From Mycteria americana (Eukaryota; Chordata; Aves; Ciconiiformes; Ciconiidae): a stretch of DNA of 64,000 nucleotides. The first letter of the stretch is position 1. Each line of letters begins with the position of its first letter. Made by a program: the position numbers and the translations under genes. Positions 26,201 to 40,200 of this stretch are shown here, piece by piece. The notes beneath the pieces are model-generated. The model saw only the letters and a program-made list of their open reading frames with translations. It had not been told where the DNA came from and did no database searches. The DNA lies in contig NC_134366.1 in the NCBI RefSeq assembly GCF_035582795.1, positions 113,016,256 to 113,080,255 on the forward strand, given 5' to 3'.

Positions 26201-28027
26201 ACATAAAGACGCTGAACTACATTGTAAGGGGAAAACTGTCCTTAAATATGTCTTTTCAATGAGATTTAATCTACTCATTATCACAACATTTTCCTTTATC
26301 TGTATTAAATCTTAGTCAAAGACTTACTCAATAGTGAGGTAAGTGCCAGTCTATTACATTGATACTATTTCACTTAGCAGGCAAACTTTGGTCTCACAAA
26401 AAGCTTGGTTAGTTTGACCAGACCCATTTCTCATAAGCTTATGATGTTTGACAATTAATTATATTTCTCTCTATTAAATCTTCATTATCAAAAACTGTAT
26501 CAGGCTAGTAATTTTCTAGACTTTTTTCCAGTCTTACTGAACACCATGAGAAACTTTGTGGCTGATTACACTTAAAATGTGTGTGGGAGGGATGTGTGCA
26601 TGGTGGGAGGAAACTTTTCGGACTCTCGTTAGTGATGAAGGCAGCATTTTAGGATTATCTGTTTAAGTAAAACCAAACATCATTTAATATATTTGGCAAA
26701 GATACTACTGTATTTGTGCCTGTATGGTCTCTGTGACGCGGGGTCTGCAGCTTCTCCTGGAGGCTGTGCATGTCAGGCTGGGAGGAGGACACCCTTCAGG
26801 AGATGTGGTTAACAACGTCCTGCCCAATTGGTACTCTGTGTAATACCAGAGTACCAACACCCGTAAGCAGGACTGTGATTTTGAAACCACTTACAATGCT
26901 GTGTGTGAGGTGATGTGTCATATTACATTTAAACTGGTCTAATCTGCAAACATCTCTTCATTCCCCACTCCCAGCAAAGTGTCCCTGATGCTTCCATGAA
27001 ATGAGCCTGGAGATAGTGCTGCTGCAGGGGAGAATCGTCTCAATCCCTTAACCATACACATGGTCTGCTAGGGAAGGAGGTGCGTTAGTTTTCTGACAGA
27101 TCAACACGCTGATCCAATTCACACTGATGTGTGATTGCTAGATCTGGTACAAGGCCGGGCGGGAAAGGGGAAGAGCAGCATCACCCTTTTATCAGCAGCC
27201 CACAGTCACGCCAGATGAGGGCTGAGCTGAAACCAGAACCTTAGGCTGAGGTTTCTCAGTTGGCAACTCTGCTGCTGCCCTGCTGAGCAGCCCCACACTT
27301 TCTCCTGGGGCTGCTCCCTCTCAGCCCTGCACGACCTCGTGGTTCTTCTAGGGCAATGGTTCATGCAGCTGCAGAAGGAACAGGTTGAGGACATAATCTA
27401 GGTGAAAAAATGAAAATACAATTAAGAAGCACTTTATTTTTTGCTGAAGTCCTGTCCCCTGAAGATCACTTCATCAGCCTGGTTCCCAGTGCAGCTGTAC
27501 TGCTTGCAGTGTAGGAGGTGACACAGGGCGCACATGAGAGAATAGGTAGCTGCTCCTTAAAACACAGTCTTACCTGTATTTTAGGTAGCCCCACCTCTGC
27601 AACAGTAAGAATTGGGGTTTTAGGACTTCCCAGCCCGCTAGCCACTTCCTCTTACCACCTTCACTCTCACTTTGCAGCAGTGGAAAGAGCACGTTTCCCA
27701 TTACTTTGCCCTTCTTCATCTTTGACATGGGCTGCAACTTATCCCAATTCTATAGGCAAATGTCTATCTTTTTTGCCTGTCCTCTCCTGGTCCATTATTG
27801 GACTTGTCCTTCTTTGCCTGTCCCAGAAGGCCATATTCCAGTGGCAGGAGGAGGAAGAGCAGGACAGAGATGGGCTAAGTCAGGATGGAATAGACAGAGA
27901 CTGTTGCTGCTGTTTTGGATGCTGCTGGGGAGAAGAGGGAGACGGAAGAGCATCTGCTGCTTGGGACAATGAGATTCAGGTCATGAGCTGCAAACTGCAC
28001 CATATGTCCTAGGAACACCATCCTGGG

Positions 28028-28042
28028 ATTTTTTTTTTTTTT
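28028..28042. repeat. Poly-T tract
   Basis: An uninterrupted T run of about 15 bases. No retroposon body is recognisable beside it. Confidence 0.8.
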
Positions 28043-31000
28043 TGTCATCAAAGCTAGAGCTGGCCAAACATCTTAAAATGAGTTTTCAATGGTAATGACT
28101 TTTTAAAAAGAATTCTTTAATTTTAAACATTTTTTTACTAAAGAATAAAAAATGTTGGCACTTTTTAATCACTTTGTAAATCATTTAATAAATCACTTAA
28201 TAAAGTATCACTTTATACAGTGGGAAAAAACCCCTACTTGTTCTGCAAGTCTATGAAGTGGGATTTCCTCTGCAAAAAGCACACCCACAAACATAAATGG
28301 GAAAATATACTTTTAATGAAGCACACTGATGGAAACTGAACAATGTAATTTTCTCTATATTTTCCACAAAGCAGAATGGTATTTTTGACCAATCGAGAAA
28401 TTCTTCTAGAAATTTCTGGAGAATTATATTTTTATGGTATGGGCAGAATAAATGAGTCACAGGTGCTTCACACCTATGTGGGGTGACTCAAACTCGTGAC
28501 TCCATGAGTTTTGAGCATTCTGTCCTCGTACCTGTGCTCTGCCATTCCTGGTAAGGAGTTGACTCCCAGAAGCTCTAATTGAGATTAAGATCTCACTCTC
28601 TTGGGCCTTGAGTGCATGAAATCCCTGATTTACAGATATTACAATGAGAACAGGCAAGACAACTAAAGGATGAGTGGAAGGCGTTGTGCTTTGACCAAGG
28701 TTCAACAGCACTTCAGCCGCAGCAGACACACAGCTTTTCAGAGTATTTTTCTAGCTGACTACTGCTGTTCTGGTTCCTGAATTTACCTTCCCTACCAGGT
28801 AAGAGCTCTAAAGCATTTATAGGAAAAACCCTATACAGGATTCTAGAAGGAACCTCATTCATAAACATCAAAATAACTTTAACTACTCACTTTATGCCAG
28901 GGGAGGACTCTTCTGGGAATGCTCAGTCATTTCAGATTTTCCAGTCTGCTTGTGGAGGTATGCTAAGTGACTGATCTTTGATGAAAATCGATTCATTTCA
29001 GTGAAATTACACTAATTGATACTAGTGGAGAATCTGTTTCTAGCCAATCATTTACTAATCGGTCACTGCTGCAACAGAAAGTGAATGTAAGCCTTACCGT
29101 GAAAATTTTCAGATCACTGGCATGTGAGATAATCACTATGGTGGCTTTATTTCTCTGTAGTAATTTATACTGCTTTACCTATCACTACCCTGTAACTCAC
29201 TAGATTCCTCCGTACCATATTGCGACTATTTATATGCAGGTAGTTCTCACCAGCTCTCTAAGGACCCCCTTCATATCAAAGTTTAATTTGTATATGATAA
29301 TTTACTGTTACATTTCTTAGCACGATGGCCCTAAGCAAATAAGCAATGCATCTGAAAAGGGTCATTTTTCTCTGAGAATGAAATTTAATAGAGCATTACT
29401 TACACTTTAGCATTCATCTAATAAAACATGTTTCATTCTTGTATTTTTAGATATCATTAATTCACAGAGGAAACTTAGATGTTTCTCCAGTCTGTGACTC
29501 TCTTATGCAGATTCAAAAGACAAAAGCTGCATTGTCTGCTTCTAAGGAAAAACTGCTGGAGGCACTTCTTTTGTTTTTCTAATGAACACCATATGAAAAC
29601 AGGCATAGAACAACTATTTACTTACATGCGGTGGTCTACTAGGGTCTCGTACATGGCCTACATCCTTTGCCATGACACTGAACATATTACATTGATCAGT
29701 CTATTTACAAGACTTTTCTTCTTTCCTTTTTTTTTTTTCAATGCAATAATTTCTATATTGCTTTGACGTGAATTTTTAATGATGGTGCTCTGTGTAAGGG
29801 TGAATGATACTGTTATGTATAGTTTACTAGACTTAAACACATCAAAGAGTAGTAATATTTAATAGTTTTAAATGTTACGAAGTCAGTCTTGCTCATTTCC
29901 TTATTTCAAAGTTCAGATTTACTGTTCAATAATACCACAACTTTTATTGTTCCCGGTGCTGGAAGTTTCTCGTTTGCCTGGTTAAGGACGATTTGGAGAG
30001 CATGTTGGAAGGGGAATGGATATTTTTATAGACCTTCCTGGATTAAACATCTATGGTTAGATGTGGTTTTGGTGACTGGGTACAATGATTTACAGACTTG
30101 CTTTCCAGTCTAGCGTTCCCAGCTGCACTGAATCTATACCAGGCAGTATATATTTTCCTGAATCCACTGGCATAACAGCACTAGCCACGTTGTGAAATGT
30201 GTCAGACCTTGGCCTCCACCATTCTGCTGCAAAACAGAGGGAAATAGTAACTGTACGGCAGGATCCTGTTAAATGTTTTTTTATCCCATTACATATCTAT
30301 GCAGGTGCAATACAATGAGTTGAATACAGCGCTACAAAGAACAGCATTTTTTTGCAAACAGAATACAGATACCGACATATATATATATATTTCCACATAT
30401 ACTCATTTCCTTGTACAAGTTATTTTCTTCTTTCTGAATCACTAATTTTCTTATAGAAAATTTCATCTACTTGTTTTAATAAGAATAACTTTGTTTTATA
30501 GGAGTAACTTCTAGAAAACTTTCAGCAGGTAAAATAGTTCACCGTAGTAAACCTTATCTGAGAAATAAGAATACACAGTCCAGGAGGGACAGGCTGAACA
30601 AAAGCAAAAGTGTAGAAAATTACTTGCAATTTCCCAGTTTCTCTATGGAAATTTCAGAAAAACTAACCACCATCAGCTTGACATTACCAAGCTTGCTACC
30701 AAAGATATATAGCTTTCATTCAGTGAAGAATGACCTGTAGAAAACTTGCATCAAAAGCCAATGAAGTGAGGCAATGATTTATTTATGTGCATCCCAGTAT
30801 GAGAAAGTGACTTTCAAAGGTAAGAGAGGTGTTTTGAAAAAATATTGCCTCTGCTTGAAAAAAAACTATGCTTTCTGTTGAACACAATATATTAAAGTGA
30901 AATGGATAACAAATATATCTGAAAGTGATTGTGCAAATGTTCAGTTCAAAGAACCCATAGGCACTGGTAGGATCTGATGTGTTCAAGGGCTTTTTTCCTA

Positions 31001-33098
31001 TGAAAAGCTTGATAATTAAAAACACAGTTTGTACAGGATAAATAGCTACAGTTATTTCACTTAATTATAATTTGAGTTAAATATTTAGCTTCTGTTAAAT
31101 AAAAATATTGAGATCCACCTAATACTATGAAATAAGAAATAGTGCTTACATTGTTACAAGAGCATTGGCAGGAAAACCATTACATGAGGAGTTATTTTAA
31201 GTCTTGCTTCTCCCTACTTAACACCTATTCTGTCTGAGATTGTAACTAATGGTGTGACATCTGGCAACCATACTACCTCAGGCTGTGACCTTGTCAGTTC
31301 TTGTAAAACTGTGGGAAAAGTTTAACAGCGTAAGCATCAGGTTTGGATTTTTTTTTTAACTGTCTAGAAGCACAGAATCAAATATAGATATAAGCTACTC
31401 AGCTCTTTTGTCTCTAAACAGCTAAATCTGCTTTCCTTACGACAGATTCTTTCAAGAGTTGCAGTTAGGTCTTATGTAGGCAAAGAAACTAAGTGGTTGG
31501 GGGCTTTTGGTGAGGAGCAGTTCTTAAAGCTTACAGGAAGTCTGCTTTATGTTTCCAATTAATTGATATCATCCGTCTTGAAGAAATGTCTAGCAAAAGA
31601 AAGCTGATTCTGCTTTTGTGAAGTATATTATTGCAAAATTTTGTAGCCAGGAAACTTTTTGCAAAATTGTGCATTTTTGCTATGCGTTTGAAAAGGATGC
31701 TGATTTCATTGCTAAAGTGTTAATATTAAGAATTAAGTGCATTGTTATCTGACCAGGTTCAAGATCATATTTGTAGTTCTAATCAGATATCCTCTCTTCC
31801 ACCTGCTGTCAAGATAGTAATAAAAAGAAGAGAAACCAATGTTGTCAGCCTGCTTTCTGGTAGAGGTCACTTTCTGTTAGATGACACTGTGTTGTAGAGC
31901 AAGTTGTTTTGTTCAGTCTCTGGGGAGTTTGTCAAAGTATTTTCTCATTGCATAGCAACGATCACCACAGAGCGGAGTTTTTCATTTCAGAGATGATCAT
32001 TTTGCATTAAGCATTGTGAGGAGTGGCATCTGGAGAAAGCACATCAGTGCAAAAAGGGAAGTCAGGAGGAACATTAGCAACAGCATTAGGCATGAGTATG
32101 AAATCTGGCGGTATCACAGAATGGGAAAGAAGTCTTGGCTGAGTTGGTAATCTCCAGTTACCCAGAGACCATCTGCATTCTCTTCTCATCAGTAAGCCAT
32201 TTCATAGCTTTTTTTTCTTAACAAAACTTCTTATTGCTTCTTCAAATTGCCAGAGAAAATTGTTCTACTGAAGAGACATATTGTCAGGCCATACAGTATT
32301 AAAGAACTTACTAAATTTCTTTGGATATCTAAGAGCTTTTGCTAGATTTAAGAAATGGCAGAAATGTTTGCTGTTCTTCCATATTTTCAGAAAAAAAGCA
32401 TGAATTGTAGAGTTCTTCTGGTTGCCATATCACCTAATGTAATATAGAATAGGTGATGCTGAGCTTGCAAAATGAAACTACATGTCATCACTTGGATAAA
32501 TTCCAGTTGTGAGTTAGCAGCTATCACATCTTCTGCTACCTTTATCTTGTAAAAGCATGTTTGGGAGGGTATTTAACAATTACCTGCTATAGTCTGATGT
32601 CTGGCCACCAAGTCAGGCTGAGTGCTACCAGAAAGCAGAAGCTTCAGACACTCTTAGGTATCTACTCTTCTCCTCTGTTGTGATATCTAAAATCCCATTT
32701 AAACTCTGCATGCTACTTTAGCTGGCATCTTAGGACTGGGTTAAAAAGCTCTAAACATTACGAAAGATGCAAGTTACTGAAATAATGTTCATATTTTGGA
32801 AACATACACCATTTTCATGTAATGTTGAAAAAAGTCAGAAATATGTGCATGTAGAAATTGCAAATTTCCTCAGAAGACATGTATCTTAGCACAGAAGTTA
32901 CCTTATCTCAAGAAATCCTAAGCCATTCCTGGATGTACGGGAGCTGATTGTACAAGATCTGCAGGAGAACTCTAGCATTGTGGCACTTCCAAAAGAAACT
33001 TAGAATGGCAAAGTAATATCCAGCACTCCTGCAAAAAATAGTTCTTAAATGGAAGTTAATCAAATGGGTTACCGTGGACACAACCTTCTTTGACTGCC

Positions 33099-34065
33099 TG
33101 TGGTGGGTTGACCTTGCCTGGCTGCTAGGTGCTCACCTAGCTGCTTTCTCACTCTCTCTCCTGAACAAGACAGGAGGAGAAAATGAGATGGAAAAGCTTA
33201 TGGGCTGAGATAAAGACAGGGAGATTGCTCACCAATTACTGTCATGGGCAAAACAGACTCGACTTGGGCATGATTAATTTAATTTATTGCCTGTTAAGAA
33301 TAGAGTAGGATGGTGAGAAACAAAGACAAAACTAAAAACATCTTCCCCTCCCTCTTGCCCCTTCTTCCCAGGCTCAACTTCACTCCTTCACTCCTGACTC
33401 CTCTATGTCCCGCCCTGTTGCCAGAGGGGAGGTCAGTCCACAACAGCTCCTCTGCCGCTCCTTCTTCACACTCTTTCCGTGCTCCAGAGTGGGGTTCCTC
33501 CCATGGGATACAGTCCTTCACGAACTGCTCCAGCACAGGTCCTCTCCATGGAGTACAATCCTGCAGGAACAGGCTGCTCCAGCGTGGGTTCCTCCATGGG
33601 CTGCAGTTCCTGCCAGGAGCCCGCTCCTGCGTGGGCTCTCCATGGGCTGCAGCTTCCTTCAGGGCATGTCCACCTTCTGCAGTGTGAGGTCCTCCACGGG
33701 CTGCAGGGGGACAACCTGCATCACCATGGTCTTCTTGGACTGCAGGGAATCTCTCTGCTCCAGCACCTGGAGCACCTCCTTCCCCTCCTTTTTCTCTGGC
33801 CTGGGTATCTGCAGGGCTGTTTCTCTCCCATTTTCTCTCTCCTCTCTCTCACAGCTGCTGTGCAGCATTTTTATCCTTTTCTTAAATACGCTTTCCCAGA
33901 GGTACCACCGTCTTGGCTGCTGGGCTCAGCTGTGCCCTGCTGTGGGTCTGTTGGAGCCAGCTGGAACTGGCTGTCTCCGGCATGGGGCAGCCCCCGGTCT
34001 GTTCTCATAGAGGCCACCCCTACAGCCCTCCTGCTGCCAAAACCTTGCCACCGAAACCCAACACA
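33099..34065 (+). mobile_element. Solo LTR of an avian endogenous retrovirus (about 967 bp)
   Basis: The element begins TGTGGTGGGTT and ends AACCCAACACA, an inverted terminal pair matching at 10 of 11 positions with TG...CA ends. It is flanked by CTGCC (33,094-33,098) and CTGCT (34,066-34,070), a 4/5 match for a target duplication. The interior from about 33,480 to 33,750 is a degenerate array of ~45-bp units, each with a CCATGGGCTGCAG-like core. No gag, pol or env sequence adjoins it, so it is a solo LTR. The long ORFs inside (one up to 282 codons, running past the LTR end) come from the internal array and do not resemble a protein family. The LTR strand is assigned from resemblance to LTRs seen in other birds. 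Confidence 0.8.
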
Positions 34066-34229
34066 CTGCTTCACAGGTCTGTTGGCTGAAACCGAGCGTA
34101 AGCTGGGGCCCGATGCACAAAGGAATCAGTGGCGTGTGCTGAAAGGCGCATGGGTGAACAGTTCAATGGTACAACTAAAACCTGAGCAGCTCAGCCATTG
34201 CTGGTGTCAGCTCCACAGATCTCAGACAA
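34066..34229. other. Short unexplained spacer between two LTRs
   Basis: About 165 bp of host-like sequence separates the two LTR insertions. Nothing recognisable is present. Confidence 0.5.
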
Positions 34230-34234
34230 GTAAC

Positions 34235-34792
34235 TGTTGTGGTTTAACCCCACACGGCAGCTCACTCCCCCCGCAGTGGGATGGGGGAGAGAATCGGAAA
34301 AGTGAGAAAACTTGTGGGTTGAGATAAAGACAGTTTAATGAGTAAAGCAAAAGCCGTGCATGCAAGCAAGCAAAGCAAAGCAAAGCAAGGAATTCATTCA
34401 TTCCTTCCCATGGGCAGGCAGGTGTTCAGCCATCTCCAGGAAAGCAGGGCTCCATCACGCAAAGGGTTACTTGGGAAGGCAAACGCCATCACTCCGAACG
34501 TCCCCCCCTTCCCTCTTCTTCCCCAGCTTTATATACTGAGCATGGCGTGATATGGTATGGAATAGCCCTTTGGTCAGTTGGGGTCAGCTGTCCCAGCTGT
34601 GTCCCCTCCCAGCTTCTTGTGCGCCTGGCAGAGCATGGGAAGCTGAAAAGTCCTTGATTCAATATAAGAACTACTTAGCAACAACTAAAACATCCCTGTG
34701 TTATCAACACTGTTTCCAGCACAAATCCAAAACATAGCCCCATACTAGCTACTATGAAGAAAATTAACTCTGTCCCAGCCAAAACCAGCACA
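34235..34792 (+). mobile_element. Solo LTR with exact 5-bp target duplication (558 bp)
   Basis: The element starts TGTTGTGGTTTAACC and ends CCCAGCCAAAACCAGCACA. The outer ~11 bases form imperfect inverted repeats. GTAAC flanks it exactly on both sides (34,230-34,234 and 34,793-34,797). A 5-bp duplication is typical of class III (ERVL-like) integration. Inside are a GCAAA short tandem repeat (about 34,363-34,388) and a TATATA stretch near 34,530 that could be the LTR promoter. No internal retroviral sequence is attached. The element is probably younger than its neighbour because its target duplication is intact. Confidence 0.9.
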
Positions 34793-37271
34793 GTAACGAA
34801 ACCACAGTACTTGATAAGTGACTCCTCATTTTGGGCATGACCATCTTTGGATTTAAGTACTTGTGAATAGATCTTGAGACATCCCTGAGCATCTCCAAAC
34901 TCAGGTGAAGACAAGGGGAAGAAAGTGCACGTGTTCAACACCTGAAATTCAGACCCAGGGAAAGCAAGAATAATCACTCAAATGTGTGCCTCTCATTTGA
35001 AGGTAGTTATAAAAACGCTGCCTTGGATGAGGTACAAAAGAGCAACAGAAAAGAGGCTCTAGCCATAACATCTCCCTCTGCCATGGTGCCTGCACGCCCA
35101 TTTCATGTGGCAGAGAAGCAGCCCAGAGGCCCATTCAGCCTGAGCCAGAGCCTGAGCTGGCCTTTGCCTTTAACCAGTTTGTTTTCCATTCTGCATGTAT
35201 AAAATAACTCATATCCCTCACCTGCCTCTCAGCACTGTTGCGCAACTTAATTAGAAATAGCAGCAAATTCATCCCGTGTGTCATGCCCCTCACTATTACT
35301 CAAGTGCTCGAGCATCTGCTGGGAACCTACACCAAGAGAATCAGTGGTCCACATATCATTTCCATTCTTAAACACTGATTTATTTAATGTCAGTATCAAA
35401 TAGGCTGCTAATAGTCAAAATTTTCCCAGTCATGTTTAGCACATTAGACTGAGGTACAACTTCCCTATTGTTAACCTCCATAAATTCAAAGTAAATTTAA
35501 AAGCTTCTTGGAAAAAGCAGCTTTCATATCAAGGGATCCAAATGCTAGACAGACTTGACAGATTTTTTCTCTCTCTCTACTTGCCCAATCTATATTCCCT
35601 GTAGAAAATAGAACATCCACATACCCTAACGTACATAATACGAAAAGCTAAGTCAAAGACCTTGGGAAAATCTCTGTACCAGTAATGTACAAAATAAAGG
35701 CCAGTACTATCCATATGAAACAGAGACATCTGAATTTATTAAATCCAAAACCTCATCTATATAATAATACAGATGATAAGGTAAATGATACTCTATTTCA
35801 CTTATACAGAAAAAATTACTAAATCAACTATGTTAAAATTTACATATGCAATTTTACAAGCCTAGATATTCAAACTCCATTTTTTATAACCAGTGATTCC
35901 TACCTAGCAATCAGAATAATAGCCTGTATAATGTTTAAGAGTCTGCAACTGTAGTAATTTAAAAGAATTATTAAAAAAAAATTCACCTATTTCAAGATAC
36001 ATTAAAGGCAATGTAATAAAATGAAGCAACTTCTTTCTTATGTCCCAAAACCAAGAACTATAACTTCAGTGTACTTTGCCAACAAGTTCACAAATATTTG
36101 GAAACCTAAATCTTTTTGATTTGTCCTGAATTTTAAGTGACTCTCAGTCAACTTTGGTGTTGACTAGCTTAAAGTTAGCTTTGTAAAACTTTTTAAATTT
36201 GTCTCTTCCTCAGTATTGATACAGTTTGATAATTATGGTTATTTCACTGACCATAATGTCCTCTGATGTCCAAATCCACAATTCTATAAACTGCAATTAG
36301 TTGGCTATGATGATTTGAGTTTCAGGGTTCCAGTTAATATCAATTCAAACTAAAAAATATTTTCAGAAAGCCTGTCTGTAGAAACTGGACAATCCTATGC
36401 AGCTGTACTGTTAATGCATTTGTTACTTCTTTCAAAGGGCAATCTTAGCTTTACTCCAATAATGAAATTATACCAATAAAAGTATACTCATCCAGTGAAA
36501 CAGTACTTAATAATATTCCCTGAAGAAAACAAACAAAACATTAATACCTTTTGTAATATTTTAATTTTAATTTTATCTTGGATAAATGACATTTCACATT
36601 CTCGACTACTTTTAGCTTCTGAAAAAATAGTTGGAATTTCCTATACAATTTGGTCATTTTTCAAAATCTCAGCTGAGACAGAGCTTCCAAGTTAGAGCAG
36701 ATCTTGGTTGCAATTTTCACCAATGTAACCAAGTTTTGAGAAAATCGCTTACAGAATAAACAAAGAAATAAAGGATCAAGTGTTCCCCATGTAACAGCGG
36801 TTTAACAATAGTTTCACTTTATGTGTAGAGCTTTTGTTTCTGGATCTGGGAACAGCATATGGGCAATTCCTCTTACCCTCAAAGGTCAGATTCCATTATA
36901 TCTGACCTCCACATTACAAATTAGCAAACAAAGCCATTTGTGAGACTTCACTGCTTGTCATTGTTATGCATGCAAATCTGCTGCAATGTGCCATTTAGGA
37001 CAGTCATTGTTGTAACCCAACTACATGACAATGTATGCAAATAACCAAGAGACTGAGATACAAAGAAAGAAACAAGAAATTAGCACCGATTTTCCCCAGT
37101 TGTCCACATCTGTTGGCATTAATAGCAGGAATATCTAAAAATAAATGAGCCAGTCCTCAGTGGAGGACTGAGGGTCTTGCACCCAAGAAACAATGGAGAG
37201 AAGCCTGCAGAGAAAAAGGAAGAAGAGGTGTGAATCCAGTTTATCAGAGCCTTCAGAGCTGTTAAAACCTC

Positions 37272-37285
37272 GGGGGGGGGGGGGG
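37272..37285 (+). repeat. Poly-G tract (G14)
   Basis: Fourteen consecutive G on the + strand in AT-rich surroundings. Confidence 0.9.
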
Positions 37286-40200
37286 AGAAACTTTCCATTG
37301 AGAAGCAGGTTTATTTCAATCCGTAAGTGTTCTTAGATGTTTATTCATGTTTTATTTTCTCACAAGACCTATTTACAGGGCATGAAATATGACTAAATTA
37401 ACAGCCTTGATTGATTTCAGTGTAGCATATCCTGTGGAGTATTTTTGGTGCAGACAGTTGCTGTCAAATGTCAGGATCCTCAGAAAGGGTATGTGTTATC
37501 CCCTGAAGATGCCCCTTTAAGCTATATTAAATTGGGGGAAGCAGGGAGGAGGACACTAGTCACTTTGGAGTTGACCTAAAGTAGCAAAATATTTAGGCAT
37601 GACAGTTAGATCCACTTAAATGCAAAATCTGTAGAAAGGGGAATTCAGACTACATTAACTGCTCTTTTTGCTGATAACGAAGTGTACTGTACTGGAGAGT
37701 GTAAAGAACAATCCTGTAACAGCCAAGAGATGGGCTGTTTGATCTTATAAATTTGTTCTGTATATAATTTACATAATTTTTTGTGACTCAGCAAGTTGTT
37801 TATAAAATAGGTTTGCCTTATATAAAAATTAATGAACTCTGAGCCAAAGGTCTTTGTAGCATTTATCGCCTGGAGTTTGACTTTCAATTATGGACATTTC
37901 CATGTAAAAGAAAAAATTATCTACTTTATGTTGTTAATCATAACGGAAAAAAATCCAAAATTTTATGGTACATTGATGTATGTATGTGGGACATGCAGCA
38001 CTTTGGCATAACAAATGAGTTACATAATCTGTAATGTAAATGAATGAAGATAACTTCCTCTGTATTCCTGGTTTTTCCTGTTCCCGTGTTTTATTGTCTT
38101 TTCACTACATGCGTATGGGAATTATTACATGTAGTACATACTTGAGGACAGGTAATCAGTCTCCACTGCAAGGCATATAACCAGTTTCCTTACTACCACT
38201 GTTTCTATGTCCCCTTTTCTTTGGCTTGAAAAGTTTAATTTGAAAATCACCGGGAACATGTTCCTGTGTCAGTTATATAAATGTAGTTAAATATAGTCAT
38301 TAGGATTTTCTATTTAGGACCTTCCCATATGTTTAGGATTTCCAACAGAGATTTTACAAGCCATGAAATCACATGGAATGCCATAGAGTAGAGTATTAAT
38401 TTCTATTAAAAAAAACGAAAAAGGAAGCACAAATACTGGAATGTTAGGGTTCTTTTTTTTAATAATATACAACCAATAATATAAGGAAATGTATAATTCT
38501 GAGTATATTACCTCATTTTCCTGTTCCTTAGGTTTAATGGCCAGGCCAGGCCAGCCCTTCCAGTGTTTCAAGTCATAGTCCCATTGATTTCAGTGACACG
38601 TGGGGATAAACCCCTCCACACAATTATAAATGTACCTCAGTGCTTTGGTAAAATATAAATCTATAAAAGCGCTGTATTTTTTGCCTTCATTGAAGGTCTC
38701 TACCCTACCCAAGAGTCAGACCTTCTTTTAAAATTTGACCTGCTCCTCTGTATGCAAATAAAGTAGCAATTTAAGTGTAGACATTTTCTATCTGTTTTAG
38801 TTATAATTAGATAGCTCATAATTCCTTAAGAGGGTATTTTATTTTTGCTTTTATTGTCATAATGTTCTAGCCAAACTAAAAGTTATAGTCCATAAAGATC
38901 ATACATCTGGCAATCCAGAGTACCTTACTGTATCTTTCCACATTTTGCAAGGATTGTTTCCATGTCATTTGCCAGGAATAAGCACTAAAGTGCACTTCAG
39001 CATCCTGAAATGCTGCACTGTTCATTGCAGCTGTTCTGATACACTGCTGAGCTGAACTATCTCTAATAGCAATACCTTTTCTTTCCAAAACTAGTCATAT
39101 CCGGGCACTTAAGAGTGTTTACTTCAACTGGGCCAGTATCTCTTTTTGAAGTTATGAACAATTTTCTCAAACAAGGAAGTTCTATTAATACGAGTTTACA
39201 GGCAAGAAGCCCATGTCTACGTTCTTCTCTGACTCATCTGTTATCAAAAGAATGAGTGTTGTCTTTAGAAAACTCTATTTTACAACTGCAGCCTGAAACT
39301 TCAAAACTGTTTAGAATCTTTCAAAGTAAAAAATTTGCAATGTTAACATCTCAGATTAAACAAAGAGTAACAGAGAGAGAAAAACACTAGCTTTATTTGT
39401 GTCACAGAAAGATGTAAAGACAGGATTTACTATACCTGATCAACATCTGAGTTAACATCCTATCTAAACCTGGTAATCTATTTAAAGCTTTGCCCAGTGT
39501 GGGATGCTTCATCTACAGAGGAAGTCTCGCTACGCCCTCAAATACCAAGATAATTGTGTAATGCTGTTGAGAGCTTAGGAGATGCGACTGCTTCCTAAAT
39601 TGTCCAAATACTAAGCTGAGCCCCTAGGCTTCCTTAATGCACAGGACTTTGCCTGAGACCATAACCAGCATATGGTGACCGTCTCCCTGGCATCCCCTCC
39701 TGTACTTCCTCCCTGTCAAATACATGTCTCAGTCGACAGCTGGTTTTGACTCTTCTCAACCAACTTAACGCAATGGGTACTATGAAAATAATTCCTTAAA
39801 AAAGGGAAAACTAGAGCCAGGCAATTTAATGAAAAGCCAGACTTAAGACTGGAGGATAAGCGCAGGGTTGCTACTGAAAAGCGCCTGTGACTGTATGTGT
39901 GTGTGCACCCTCATGCCTGCGTGTTTCATTGAAATATCTTTCACACACGAGGACAGGGTCTCTTCTAGAAAAGGACATTTTAGTGCTGCTGGATGAGATA
40001 GCTTGCTGTGCTAACTACGAAAACTGTCACATCAATAACAAATAACTTGAATGAAATATTTAAGTAACAGGATCTTCTTGGATTTCTAGTGGCATTCTTT
40101 CACAGAGCACTCACGACTTCACAGCTTATGAAGTCAGTGGAATTCTTTAGTAGTGAATTACTGCTCATTTTCTCAGAAAGAATTTTAAATGTAACTGTAT

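Larger units (their letters stand above)
17100..33092. other. Intergenic AT-rich DNA, no gene seen
   Basis: This is non-coding sequence between the two CpG islands. It holds only short chance ORFs, A/T runs, a few TA runs (for example 21,587), a diverged 66-bp tandem duplication and a 28-bp palindrome near 23.2 kb, and a CTCF-like motif at 18.5 kb. No exon with splice sites or known protein similarity was found. Conserved enhancers may exist but cannot be recognised from one sequence. Confidence 0.6.

Noticed and set aside
33405-34327. ORFs of 201 and 282 codons on the + strand
   Set aside because: They are within or run out of a solo LTR and its degenerate ~45-bp internal array. The Cys/Trp/Gly-rich repeats come from that array, and there is no match to retroviral or host proteins.
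38578-38600. CCCATTGATTTCAGTG-like stretch, also CCCACTGACTTCAGC at about 23,145
   Set aside because: It resembles a short motif common in amniote repeats, but it is too short to assign to a family.
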